Translations under genes and position numbers: made by a program | Part shown: piece after piece, positions 37,706-50,100 of the stretch | How the letters are laid out: every line of letters begins with the position of its first letter | Numbering within the stretch: the stretch's first letter is position 1 | NCBI RefSeq assembly: GCF_000972845.2 | Contig: NC_040011.1 | Location: 22,867,062-22,931,061, forward strand | Direction: 5' to 3' | Source of the DNA: Larimichthys crocea | Lineage: Eukaryota; Chordata; Actinopteri; Sciaenidae | Length of the DNA stretch: 64,000 nucleotides | Notes under the pieces: generated by a model | What the model saw: only the letters and a program-made list of their open reading frames with translations | What the model was told of the DNA's origin: nothing | Database searches by the model: none

Positions 37706-38395
37706 AGGCCCACTCACCAGAGGCATACGCGCCGCGTAACGGCTGCGCCACGGTCACCGGAGCAGATAGCCGCCAGTCTAGTCAATGAGAGCTCTCACAC
37801 AGGGCGCGCCACGGAGCGTCTCAGAAGCGTCCCAGAAGCGTCTCTCCGCGCCACTGCGCGAGCATTCCGTAGCATTTCTATTTTTGACACGAGCCGCTGC
37901 TAAACCTCGTAAATTTCAACAGAGCAGATCGCACCAGACAGGAAATCCGACACAGAACCAACATAATAAACTTCCGCCCCCTTTCAAAGTAAAACACAAT
38001 ACGCAGTTCATGTCGCTTATCACAACTTAACATCAATGTTACGTCATGACCGGTGGCACCAGGTCAGCAGTCAATTGATCAAAGGGTCTCAACATGAACG
38101 ATGAGAGACTAATTGTTGAAGTGGAACAACACACAATAATTTATGACACAACAGATGCTTTTTATAATCTCCTCCATGTCGGAGACGCAAAGTAAGCTGT
38201 TTGTTGTTGTTGTTTTCTTTATACACAGTTTATCGCGGGGTCTCGCATACGTCCAGGATTCTCGCGTGATCTCGCGTGAATACAGTGTGAGCCAGTGTGA
38301 GCTGACGGCGGGGAAAGGACGCAGCTAAAACGCGGCACAGCTAAAACGCGGCGCAGCCATTGCGCAGCGCTTACGTCTCCTGTGTGAGTCCCATG
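37706..38395 (+). mobile_element. PIF/Harbinger-like non-autonomous element, copy C
   Basis: A 690-base element lies between TAA target duplications (37703-37705 and 38396-38398). It aligns end to end with copy A (minus orientation, 4053-4707): 'gcagatagccgccagtctag', 'cttccgccccctttcaaa', the MADF-like exon, and 'ctcctgtgtgagtccc' at the right end. The uninterrupted sequence at 38994-39003, within a second terminus of the host element, shows the empty site with a single TAA/TTA and confirms both boundaries. It carries only the first exon of an accessory protein and no transposase. Confidence 0.7.
38094..38191 (+). pseudogene. Remnant first exon of a MADF-like transposon protein
   Basis: An ATG opens a frame reading MNDERLIVEVEQ, then IIYDTTDAFYNLLHVGDAK. 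This resembles the start of a MADF/Myb-SANT-like DNA-binding domain (pattern ERLI-EV...IYD...Y), the accessory protein encoded beside the DDE nuclease in PIF/Harbinger transposons. The frame meets a good splice donor (AA|GTAAGC, GT at 38192) and then a stop. The remaining exons are absent, so this is a relic of an autonomous parent. Copy A keeps the same segment without the ATG and with GTCAGC at the donor. Confidence 0.5.
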
Positions 38396-38950
38396 TAACG
38401 TGCGCATGTAAATTCCATTCGAAGACGCTGCACACGCGTTGTTGCGCATACGCCTACGTGACGGGTGAACTGCGTCTCAAATACGTGAACCACGCGTGAC
38501 TGTTAAGTATAATTCTACATGAGTGTACAGGCACACACTGTGTAGTGTTTGTGGAAATCGGATAACGAGGGGTCGTTCGGGCTGTGCCACGTGTAAACGC
38601 GCGCCTGTGCGTACGCTCGTCTCAATTTATGTGCATGACCGGTCCAGTTCTCTCATTCTGGTGAGAGCAACTGAACTAAACAGCAGTTGTTTTTTATTGT
38701 TGTTGTATTGATGTTGAAGTATATCAGGGACTAGCTAGCCTAAACTGTCTAAACTAAGCTGAGTTGACATGGCATGACACTTATCACCCGTCACCCTTCA
38801 TTATTTGGTGTACTCGCAATACGCCTGCCTGTATGCACGCGTATCGAACACGTATTTTTCAGTCTTTATGCAGGCGTAGGCGATGCGGTTAAGGCGTTTT
38901 AGTATAGTGTGCGTATTTTTCAGTCTTGCTGGTATAAAATGCCCCCCATA

Positions 38951-39073
38951 GCATTTTATGCCAGCAATGGAAACCAATGGAATTTACACGCGCACATTAG
39001 ACACTTGATGTCATCGCATAAGTGCTGTACACGTGTTTTTAGTATAGTATGCTGGCATAAAATGCCCTCCATA
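38951..39073. mobile_element. 123-bp miniature TIR element
   Basis: Bounded by a perfect 16-base inverted pair, gcattttatgccagca (38951-38966) and tgctggcataaaatgc about 107 bases later. The interior is an inverted, unbroken version of the left terminus of the neighbouring element (37652-37705 plus 38399-38422). It is either a tiny independent element or a duplicated terminus. Confidence 0.6.
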
Positions 39074-39419
39074 TGGTGTGTGTGTGTGCGTGTGTATGTG
39101 TGCACTGTAGTCTGAGAATGGGAGGCAACATATCTAAAACTCAGAGTTAATAATGCTGTTTGAAAATCTTCTTCAAACCATAGATGTAATAAACACACAA
39201 ATATTCTCAGACAAAGGTGTCCTCACACACACGTGGGACACCTCACTGTATGATACACTCTTGCCTGTCTTCTTGTATTCCCTCATCCTTTTGTTTCAAG
39301 GGTGGTGTGGGTAAAAAAGGAAACAAATAAAACACACAGAAGACTGAGGAGAGAGACGAGGGGGAGCTTAAGTTGCAATTGTTTGAAGTACAGGACGAAA
39401 CTGAGTGCTCACAATGATG

Positions 39420-39500
39420 TAGATAAATGTGTAGGCTCAGACGTAGGCTCCACATAGACCCTACGTACAACTGTAAATCAGCCTTAAAAAGGATGCAGAC
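39420..39500 (-). mobile_element. Possible Harbinger-type terminus fragment
   Basis: Read on the minus strand, 'ttaaggctgatttacagttgtacgtagggt' followed by 'gcctacg' words resembles termini of fish Harbinger MITEs. No matching right end was found. Confidence 0.35.
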
Positions 39501-42500
39501 ACCGCCAACAGATGCACATGTGGTCCTGTTTATACAACATAGGGGGGTCTGCCTCTGCACACGTTTGTCTACACATACAGTCCGAGCGGTCCTACGTTTT
39601 GGGTTACATGTGGACAGTCCATGTGAAGCCCCACTGACATGGCAAAATTTTGTCAGTGTTAAAGTCATTTTTCATGCTCATCTATTCATCCACCCTGACT
39701 TTAGACTCTTTCACAAAGGAAGAAAAACTTTACTCAAAGACTTTACTTGAAAAACTTCTGTTACTGAATGTAAGTTATCTGAAGCTGAACCACCATTGCT
39801 GTTTCACTGGAGATGATTGTTTCTTTTTGGTTTTTAATAGGAAATTAGTACATATGTGCATACAAGGTGGGTGTTGCTTGTGCCTCATGGTGATCCCATA
39901 ATTTGTCATCGGTCTTTTCCCACAGTTTAGATTTGAACGAACTGGAGTAATCTTCTTCTAGTTTGATTGATTATGGGAGTGGATAGTTCCATTCCTTAAT
40001 TTCATGGAGCAAAATGAAATCCAATAATTTATAATAATAAGAATTCATGCTGGGATGCTGTTTTGTTTCATGCATTGAACAGCTCTGAACTGTTTACTGG
40101 CAAAGCTTAAATACGTATTTCACTTGTCATTGCACACATTTGCCAAAGTAGTCTTATGAAACTACAAGTGTGGTTTTAAAATTACGTCCCATGAGGTTTC
40201 ACATTCACAAACACACATACTGTAACTCTCTATTTCACATGTACACACCCACTTAGACACACTGCAGCCCTATCATACAGTGAATGTAATGGTTGACTGT
40301 GCTAATTGCTGCAGCGCTCCAAAGCAACAAGAACACCGCGGCCTCACAACCACATGAAATCATCTTATTCCGCAAGCAGTGTGTACAAAAAAGACCATCC
40401 ATCAAGCTGTCATGCTAACCTCATTCTCCTCCAAAGGTAGGAAGTGAAACGCTCCCTCACACACTGTGAGTTGTATGACTTCATCCCTCAGAGCACACCA
40501 TCCATTACAGAGCCGCAGATCAAGAAGACACAAAGTCAGGCTTGAATAAAATAATTTGGTTTGTTTTAATCCGGTCAGTGCACCAGATGGGCGGTTCTTA
40601 TTGCATCAGGATAACTTGAATTGTTCCAAATACACTGTAAACCACAGGAGAGTACAATGATTTGATGTTGAGACTCCCTGATGTTGCAGGTAGTTTTTAT
40701 TTTTTTATTTCTTAGAAATACTCCATCTGGTGCTGTACACAGATCAAACAAAAAGCAAGAATTATTTGGATGTATTATCTGAATCAGCACAAGTTCAGAT
40801 TCTTTTTGTTTCCATGCATGTAAGAGACATCAGAGACTGTCCACTACATGTTCACTGTTTTGACAGTATATGTATGTTAACAGCATCTGAAATTACCAAG
40901 TCACATGACTCTATTACAAGCAAACCATATCTGTGCTGTATGAAAACCTTTTAATTAAGATGAAAAACAGCCAAAAGACAACTTTGTTCAGCAGTGTATT
41001 AAAACAAGAAACCACAGAATTGAGCTGAGACGGAATTTGGACACATTTTCTCGATGCGGAGGACTAAAAGTCAGAATGTTTTGGCCTCTGCTGCATCAAT
41101 TTTCACCATTCCCTTTGAAACAAGTCTCGCATTTTAATGGAAGTTTAAATATTAAACTGAGATGAGTACCCTTTTTAAACTGATCATGCGTGGTGCCTTC
41201 TACTTAAGAACGATGCACATTTCTGTCAAAGAAGATGAGAGAATTTTATTTCACTTTTAACATGTTAACTCTATTAGTTTTGTGTACATTAATTGTGTAT
41301 GACATAACTCCTGTCCATGAGCTGTATTTGTGTCTTGAAATTAAGTTAAATTAATTTTGCGTGTAAACTTTTACTGAAGAAAATCAGACATGCAGATATT
41401 TTGGCCTTCTTCTTTCTAATGTAAAAATGTACAAAGGCATTCAATAATTATCTAATGTGATACATGTACAAAATATTTTGATTCTAATGTATTGAAACAC
41501 TCAAGCACTTACATTTGTCATATGAAAAGTACTACAGTCACACAGATTCAAATACTCAAATAAACAAGAGGAATAAAGTTGTTTTGAACATGTTATGTGC
41601 TGCCACATTCATTCTGATTTAAGAAGTTAATGATGGTCATTTTATTCAAGTTCTTGCCAAAGCTTCAAACCGGTCATGGACCACCAGGTGGCGTCATGCA
41701 GATCCTCCTGCTTTTGGTGCCATTTGGCAGCAAACCACCAACAGTGGCTTACCAACAGAGATAGGATGAAAGTTTGGCTTAGTGCTGATCGCTGGCAAGA
41801 TATGCAACTGCTTAGCAAATGGCCCGTTCTACAGAGGAAAACTACAGTAACTATGCCACAGCATGAAGCTGCAACTTTTTTTTAGTTAACCAAATGTCTT
41901 TCATCTGTTGATCAAAACCATTGTGGGCTGGTGATATGAGAAGGCTGCGTTAAAAAAAAAACACAAAAAAAAAACTTGGTTTGGTTTCAAAGGGATTTTG
42001 TGGATAAAGCTGGACTTCTGTGCAAACTCACTCTCTAACCAAGGAGATGAATTGTTGAGTGGATAGACATACTGTAGATAGCAGAGTTCATATCCAAAAA
42101 AGACATGTCTCTTAAAACATGAATCAGATTGCTCAAACTAAATAAATATGTGATACACACTCTTTATATGGAACTGTTATCATATGACAATCATAATTGT
42201 TTGCCAAAAGAAAGGAAATTTCATGAAAAGTGAAGGAAAAAGCAGCTGCAGCAAGAGACACAATGACAGACATATGGATGCAGCAGACACATGGTGTTTG
42301 TATTGAGAAATAATCAGGCTGTGCTTTTTTTCTGCTCTCACTGACATGAGATATGATCTGCAGGATGGAGAGGAAAAGCAGAGGGAGGGCTTGAGAGCCA
42401 GAAATTAAATGCTTGTGTGTGTGCGTGTGTGTCCTTGTGTGTGCGTCAGTGTACAAAGAGAGTCCCGCAGTTTACGAGGCTTTGTCCCATTTTCCCCTCA

Positions 42501-45500
42501 GACTGGACTCTTAAAAATAAAGACTGAAAATAGGGGAATATTACTTCAGGTCCTGTTTTTCACTGCCGGCCTATCAAATACACAAAGTAGTTAAATCAAA
42601 TGACTGGAAAGTGCACTTTGAACTCAGCCCCTGGCAGAGGTCCCATTCAAGCAGAAATGTAAAAGTTCCTGTCCTCCGTGGGGCCCCCTGTTCAGGGTGT
42701 CCCCATAAAAAGACTTATAGCTGGTTACAGCAGCTTGGAATGAAGCCCATAGATGGCCCAACAAGCCTCGACCAGCATTATTTCCTACCAGCCTCTTTGT
42801 TTGGTGAAGCCTTTTTTTGGCAGGGTTCCTATTGCAGCGCTCGACTTCCCATTGAGAAAACAACCAACCACCACACCCCTCCACACACCCACCCACCATC
42901 GCCCCACAACCACCATCAAGCATGGCACTCGCGATTCAGCTCTGAGCCGTGAAGCCCAGACTTTTTGGCCTCCTTGTTTTCTTGAACGAATTAGTCAAAG
43001 CTCGTTTATTCAGGTTGTATTTGTTTCATTATTTTTTTTAAACCTCACTGCATATAAACCACATATTTATCATTGATACTTTTATTACAGGGCTTGCCCC
43101 CCTCCAGGAGTTGTTGGTGTAAATGAAGTAGCACCTCCTGGTTATTGTTTTCACTGCTTTTTATGAATGGGCCATGCAATCAAAGTTCACTATTGTTTTA
43201 TTATGGGGGTAATTTATCAACGTTCCAAGAGTTAATGGTTTCCTTGCCTGTCTCAACAGCTTGTAAAGAACTGGAGCTCTTAATGAAGCTTGAGCACAAT
43301 TTATAGTTAAATGATAATATAAAGTTACACTCTATTACCATACAGATTATCTTAAAAAGGCTCTGTAAACAATTATATTCAATCAGCTATATTCGTCCCT
43401 CATGAACATTTCTGAACAGAAATGACTCTTGGACATTGGACTGAGTCATTTGAAGTAAATGAGCCGCGGGGTTAAAACAGGTTGGCATGGTTTGGCATGT
43501 CAGTCACAGTCCACAAGCAGAGCACAGTAGCACCTTTCCATGTTGCCCGGCTGCCTGTCAGCAGCTACATTAAGCCATTACACAAGTGTGGAAACCGCCC
43601 CCGTGGCTGGCCCACACGGCACACATCCGCTTAGGGATACATACCATAATTATCCCCCCCACTTCATACTCATCTCCCCTGGCAACTGCAATCATACAGC
43701 CAAAATAGCTTGGACTAATTCATTACTTTGGTGGAGGGAAGTTGGCTGCCTGTAATGACACCAATTGCCCTGACCTAAACGCTGTAATAGGACCTCTCGG
43801 TGCACTAGCGAGGAAATGGCTGCAATTGAGGCTCTTCCACTTCCTAGCAACCAAGGCTCAGGCCTACAATTTGAAGGGGGAAATGCTTTGCATTACCTGT
43901 GCCCCGCAGCTTGAAATGCAGCCTAATGAAGGCAAAATTGTATGAATTAAGCAGACTTCAGGGGGGGAGGCAACAAACAGAAAAGTGGAAGCATGTGTGT
44001 CAAATGGGTTTTCTCGTTAATTCGGTGGCTGTCTAACGGCTAGATTAGAGCCAACCGGAATTTGCCTGGTCGTGCAATCAGGAAAGACCAGAGGGGAAAC
44101 AAACACGGGCCGTCTGTTTGGTTCCTACTGGACACAGAGGGAGAGAACAGGAGGAGGAGGACGGAGGAGAAGGAAGGGAAAGGTGGTGGAGGTGGTGAAG
44201 GCATGAAAGGGAGGAGGGGGGTGCTCTCACTACAGTTCCAAAGAGTAGAGTCCAATATTTAACAGCAAACTGCGAGGTAGTGTTTCGCAAGACTGACCTG
44301 GGTCAAATAATATTAGCAAAGACTTTTTATGATGTGTTACTGCTTAGTTGCCAGATGGAAAGGGTGCACCAGGCTGGACAATACAAGGAGTGAGGGAAAG
44401 TTCAAACAAGCACAGGGAAGTGAATGTCTCTAAAATTGTCAAAATAAATCACACTGTCTGAAGGATAACCTGCAACTATCAGAGGCTAAAATTAACATAA
44501 TTTAATTCAAGAGAGTTCCATGTCGTGATTTTGAAATCTCCATCTCAAGCCCAGTGGAAGTGAATGTGATTTTATTTGTGGTTCTCGCGTGATAATAATT
44601 CAACAGTCCTTTCAGAAACATTGTCCATGTTATACAGGATAACCAAGAAACATTTCTGTTCTGTTTTTCAAAACGTTGGGAAAAGTTTCATAAAACTGGT
44701 GTGTGAGATTATTGCTCACTACATTCAGCTTTAGTACCACCTTGACATCGAGTACTTTGAAATAAGCAGATACAAAAGAACCAGCTTTATACACATATGC
44801 AAAAAAAAACTATAGGAACAGCCACAGCTGAAAACTAAACTCAACAGCTATATGCACACTGACATGCTATCTCCACTCAACATTACCTCAACAAACACCA
44901 CAAAACACAGGTTGGCCCAGTTTTTAGTGCTGGATCGAATCTCTGCGCTCCCATTGGTTGGCTCTCAATAAAAGCAACGCTCTCTGTACTGGCTCATCTG
45001 CTGGAAAGCCTACCTGTGGGATGAGGTATGGATCCAGGTGTCTGATTGGTCAGGAGGTAATGTTATCTGGCTGATCTTCAGTCGGAGAGGATGAGGCCAA
45101 GAACTTGATGGGACTACAAGAGTGTTCCAAAGGTGGACTGGTGAGCAGATGGACCAGAAGAGTTCATCTTTCTCCCTGTAGTCCAGGTGAACCGTTTCAC
45201 CCTCCCAAAACCTGCAAAGGAAGGACAGTCAGGACAGACATATACTGGGTTTGACTCTTACCTGTGTTGTTTAACGACTGATTTGTTTGTTTTCCTGTTA
45301 TTAGTTGAGACAACAGGTACAAAATAATGTGTTCTGACCCCCATTAGTAGACAAACAATCAATAAATAACCAATCCAGACAAGCATGTACGATCAGTAAT
45401 CACACATTTACACAGTTACTTCATTCTAATGAATAAGACAGCACAAACACAGTAGCATTCACTAAAAAGTAAGCACAATCAGAACCAGCACACATATCTA

Positions 45501-47120
45501 AACACATAATCAGAGCTTACTTTGATTCCACAGGTAAAATCACTCTCCAAACTGCCTCACAGATGCAGAAAGTTGCAGAGAATTTGGAAGCTTTAAATGT
45601 CTGGAATCAATTTCTTGTCCATTTTGAAATCATCAGCAGGTGTAACTGTTACTCTTGAAACTAAAGACACATCACTGAGGAAAATAAAGGCCTTAAATCA
45701 GGTTGGTTGCTGATGAAAAACACTGATAAGTTCACATAAACTCAATAACATCCGTCACTACTTGTCTTTACAAGACAAGTTGACTTGAAGAAACTTCATG
45801 TTACTTGCAGGGTGAACGTGTGAGAAAGATTTTTGACAACATTGAAATTTCCACTGAGATGCCAGTTTTGGAGGAATCTTACTTCCTGAAAGTGATGCAC
45901 TTCCTGGTTAAACAGGATGTTGGGGACAGGGGTTATTGAAACCAATAGGATCTGATTTTGGAAAAATAAGTGGCTTGATTTGTTAGGAGATGCAAAAGGG
46001 GCAGGACTTCCTAAACATGTGTGATGCCATATTGGTACTCATTCCATCTTGTCGGAGTCTCCATTTCATGTGGGTTTTCAAAGCTTTAATGCTGATATTA
46101 CAATGTTTACTTATTGTTTATTGTATTTTTAAAAGTAGCACTTAACTTCAGCACTTCGAAGCAGTACTTCACTACTTTACAGATGGGAGTAAAGTTCACC
46201 TAGCTTTTATTAAACATTCCTACAAATGGGCCAAATTTGGAGAAAAGGCTATATTTATCTGTAACCTCTGGTGGTATGTTTTAAACTGCCTATAGACGGA
46301 TACAACTACTTGGCATTGCTGCATTATATATATATTTTTTAGTTTTTAGTTTTTGGGGGTGATGAAATAATAATTAATATATCTTCTTCGAAATTTTGTC
46401 CTGGCAACTAAAGTAAGATTACAATTTTTCTGGTTCGGTTTAGGCAATTGCAAAGCACTCAATGGTTAAGATATACAAGGTGTACAATTTGAAGATATGC
46501 ACATATTGTATGGTTAACTCAGCATACTTAAAATGTTAGACATCAACATGTCATGCTGCAAGTCACTATTTACTTTTCCATTTTGCACAAAACCCCTGAT
46601 CTTTCCCAAACCTACTGTTTCAGTACCCTAACCACAACTACTACATCTTATCTTGGATATAGGATATGACCACCAGATTATGCAAAGTTGTTGCAAAATG
46701 AAGTTGAAATGTAGAAAATTGCCTTTAATTTTTTTTTTAGAAAACATGCTTTACATGAAGAAAAAAAGGAAGACCTTCATGTTTTACACACTCTGTGATA
46801 TACAGTAAACTGTATATACATATATAAATGGACCTGTAAAGTTGGAAATTCATCTGGGAAAACCCAGATGGTGGTGGGTTTACCTAACTCATAGATGATT
46901 GGAACAAGGTTTGTATTCTGTGCCCTCCTTTTGCATTTATCATTTGCAGGCTTTGTGCCACCCTGAGAAGTGGGTCAGAGCAGAGGAGCCCACCACCAGT
47001 CACTTTTGGTTGCTTCAAGTCACGTCACATAAACAATGGCACTTCATGGGGAGAGTCTTCCTTCCTGCCTGGCTTCCTGTCGATCGTTCTGCCTGACTTG
47101 GCAAACTCAATGTGTTCTCC
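39501..47120. other. Intergenic desert with CNE-like blocks
   Basis: No coding region is supported. The frames at 42.1-43.1 kb include CA/GT-derived residues. Non-repetitive blocks with motif-rich sequence stand out at about 42.60-43.30 and 43.43-43.96 kb. A CCAAT/TATA-like arrangement lies at about 44.95-45.06 kb. A purine-rich tract is at 44.14-44.22 kb. Confidence 0.45.
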
Positions 47121-47130
47121 CCCCACCCCT

Positions 47131-47155
47131 TCCTCCTCCTCCTCCTCCTCCTCCT
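47131..47155. repeat. (TCC)n microsatellite
   Basis: About eight TCC units; it generates a poly-serine frame with no coding meaning. Confidence 0.9.
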
Positions 47156-50100
47156 TCACCCACCACCCCCATCACCCAGTCCTCTCCCAGCAGATCTTCC
47201 TGAATCAGACAGCCAAGTTGGTCAAAACTGAGGAAGGGAAACAAAATAAAATGTGGGATGACAAAAAAGAAATGACAAATGACAACGAAGCTTCAATGGG
47301 CTTCTGTGGAAGTGGAACATACCAAGTCAACAAGTAGGGTCCTTTGACATGTAGATAGTGGTGGTGGCGGGGTGTGAAGGTATTGAATGTACTGTTTGGC
47401 ACCTACAGTGCACTAAACTTTTAACCCCGCCCACGACCTCCAGCTCCTTTCTCATGCAGACCTTTCTGACCAGATTGATGATAGTGGTGCACTTCCTCTG
47501 CAGGGAGCGCGACCTTTGCTTGAATAAGCTGACCATTGATTAGCCTGTCTCATTAACATTCAAGGCTAGTTCTCTTTCCTTTTTCACTGTGCTTCCAGTC
47601 TGAAAAATGATGAATTGCAAAATTATTAAATTCAGCATAAAATATGAATTGATTGCCACAGATTTGTCCATTCTTGGCAAATAAAACCATCTAAACATTA
47701 TCGAGACATGAGGTCACTGATTCATTCATTCATTAATAAAAAAAATGTCACTGATTTCAAAAATTATTTTTTTCTGGCAAAATATGTCTCAAATATCAAG
47801 TAAATCAACTCTCTAATTCCGTTTCCTCCAATATACTGTAGCTCAATTCATGAGTTTCTTATTCACTTTTAAGGGCTGTAAACTCTTACAGTGTTTATGG
47901 GGGTGTTCTTCCTCAGGATGCAAGATACCCTTATCTGTTTTATAGACCTATTTGGGTCAATACTAGATCAACTCGTCTGGTACCGATTTGGAGAAAAGCA
48001 GCAACCTTTAGCATGAGGAGTTACAATTTCACCTCATCAGGATGATTTATTGCCATTTTACTGGCATCCTAACAACTTTGTTATCTGCGTCTTGGATTGT
48101 AGATAGCAGTCAGAATGTCACAAAGTCCAAAGAATTGCACATACATGAGGGGAAGCTGAAAAAGCACTTGCAGGTAAATACAGGCAGTAATATGTGTCTG
48201 TGTTTAGAGTTTGAGCTCCTCAGTGTCTTCATCAGTAGCTGAAGTTCATTCATGAAAAGCCTTTTGTAAAGCAAAATGCTTTCTGTCTGCCCTCCTGTCC
48301 TCATCTTAACTCCACGCCAGTGGACATGTGAAGGTTATTTTTGACATTTTACATTTTAAGAAACTTAAATCTGCACTTCTGAAGCTCCATGTCCAGGGTT
48401 TGTCCATTCAAATGTAGTCTTTAATCAGTGTCTTTTATTGTCTCTTTGTTAAGTGTAATTGGTAGTGGCCTTAGTTTGATTGACGTCTACTGGTGCGTGT
48501 CTAAAATAATTTCCTTTTGGCACAAAACAATACTGCATTCTCTAATCAGTCATTTTTTTTCTCTCTTCCTGCTCTGCGTGATTTAAAGAGAATCTCTTAC
48601 TCCTACAAAGTTAGAGCTCCTGCATACAGAGAGTGTAATTCCTCAATCATCATGACATGCAGCCAATAGTAGATAGATCATAGTCCTCTGGCATCAGATG
48701 CAACAAAAAAATCCCTGACCTTAAACTGATCACATAAGAAGAAAGAGTGCTGGGAAAAGATATGGAAAAAAAAAACATGAGGGAAGACGATTTTTTTTTT
48801 TTTTTAACTGCAGGCCGCCTTCATTGAGAGCTCTTTTAAAGTTGCACCTGTACAGCATGGTGGGGGTAAGTCTGGAGGCTTGATGTGGGCGCAGTGTGTT
48901 CTTAACCCCTCGGGAAAGGAAAGAATTAGAGGGGGCCTTTGTTGTCTGCACGAGCTACACCTCATATATATTTTAAAGGCACAAATACAAGAGGGCAGCC
49001 TAACTTGAACCTCCTCCCCTAAAAAAAAATCGACCTTGGCGGGAACATCTCTGATATTCCTGTAAAGGTAAATTGAGCATTTGATTGTGGCCAAACTTGA
49101 ACGCCGTTATGAGCATGCGCCACCATGTACCGCTGTAAAGATGAGGCACTTCCAGACAGCTGGTTTCACTTTTTCGTTCACTCTCTCTTCCGCGCTTGCT
49201 TTCCTTTTGTTCGACTAAAATGTTCCTCTTTTGATTCATCCTGAGTAATGGTGTGAGATTCGCAGAGCAGCTGAAGTTTCCTTTCAACTTCTCACACGGC
49301 CTCCACAGCTGGCCGTCTCCTGAGCAGCACCCTGGAACAGATGCAGACGAAAAACTATAGGCCCCTGCATGACAGCTATTTTTTCCATCTGCTTTACAGT
49401 GCTGTTAAGTCTGTTGTAGCTGAAACTATGAACAAGAACCAACATCTTTGTAAATGCACAATTTAAGCATTAATGACAGCATTTATTTGTAACATAGTGT
49501 CACCAACAGTCTGATGTCATTAAATGCTGCTGTAGTTCGTCTGTGGCAAAATTGTTACCTGCCACACAGGCAGAAAACATTTGGACACAATAAAACATAA
49601 ACACCTTTGTTGTCTACGAGTTTGGCCTTGTCTCAAAGTGTCAAAGTATACAGTATGGTGTCTCAAGATCACATTGTACTTGGTGTCAAGAAAACCTCTG
49701 ACTGCCTATTTTGTTCCTCTACAACAAGCATCCAAAATTCAGTTTCTTTGCTACCTGGATGCTTGAGTAGCGTAAAACCTGACAGTACAGAAACATGAAA
49801 CATTATATACATAGTATATATATATTAAACAAACAAACATACTGTATCTATAAGCATACAGATGTACATATATTTTTTCAATATACACTGTTCCAAATTA
49901 TTATGTAAATATGATTTCAATTAAACAAAGATTTGATTTTTAGTTTTTTAAATTAAAGTTTTCATTGTGCGTCTTCCCCTGTCTGTTTAGATGACACTGA
50001 CATCAATCTCGGACAGGATTGGTAATTTGTTTGCCAAGTGAGCCTAATTAACAAGGAAATCGTAGAATACTCTAACAATGGCAAACTAGCCAAATATATC

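Larger units (their letters stand above)
37629..38950. mobile_element. Terminal-inverted-repeat element with a nested insertion
   Basis: The left end (37629, tatggggggcattttatgcc) and the right end (38950, ggtataaaatgccccccata) are near-perfect inverted repeats. Both are followed inward by 'actatactaaaa'-type sequence, and the right end has an extra 'gtatttttcagtcttgc'. The interior at 38.40-38.93 kb is CpG-rich and full of 'tacgcctacg/gcgcatacg' words, with no coding frame. The element is interrupted by a 690-bp Harbinger-like insertion at 37706-38395. The family is not identified. Confidence 0.6.

Noticed and set aside
39243..39750. 141-residue minus and 107-residue plus frames
   Set aside because: Composition is Ser/Cys/Leu-rich without motifs; the region includes a transposon terminus fragment. 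No splice or start context supports a gene.
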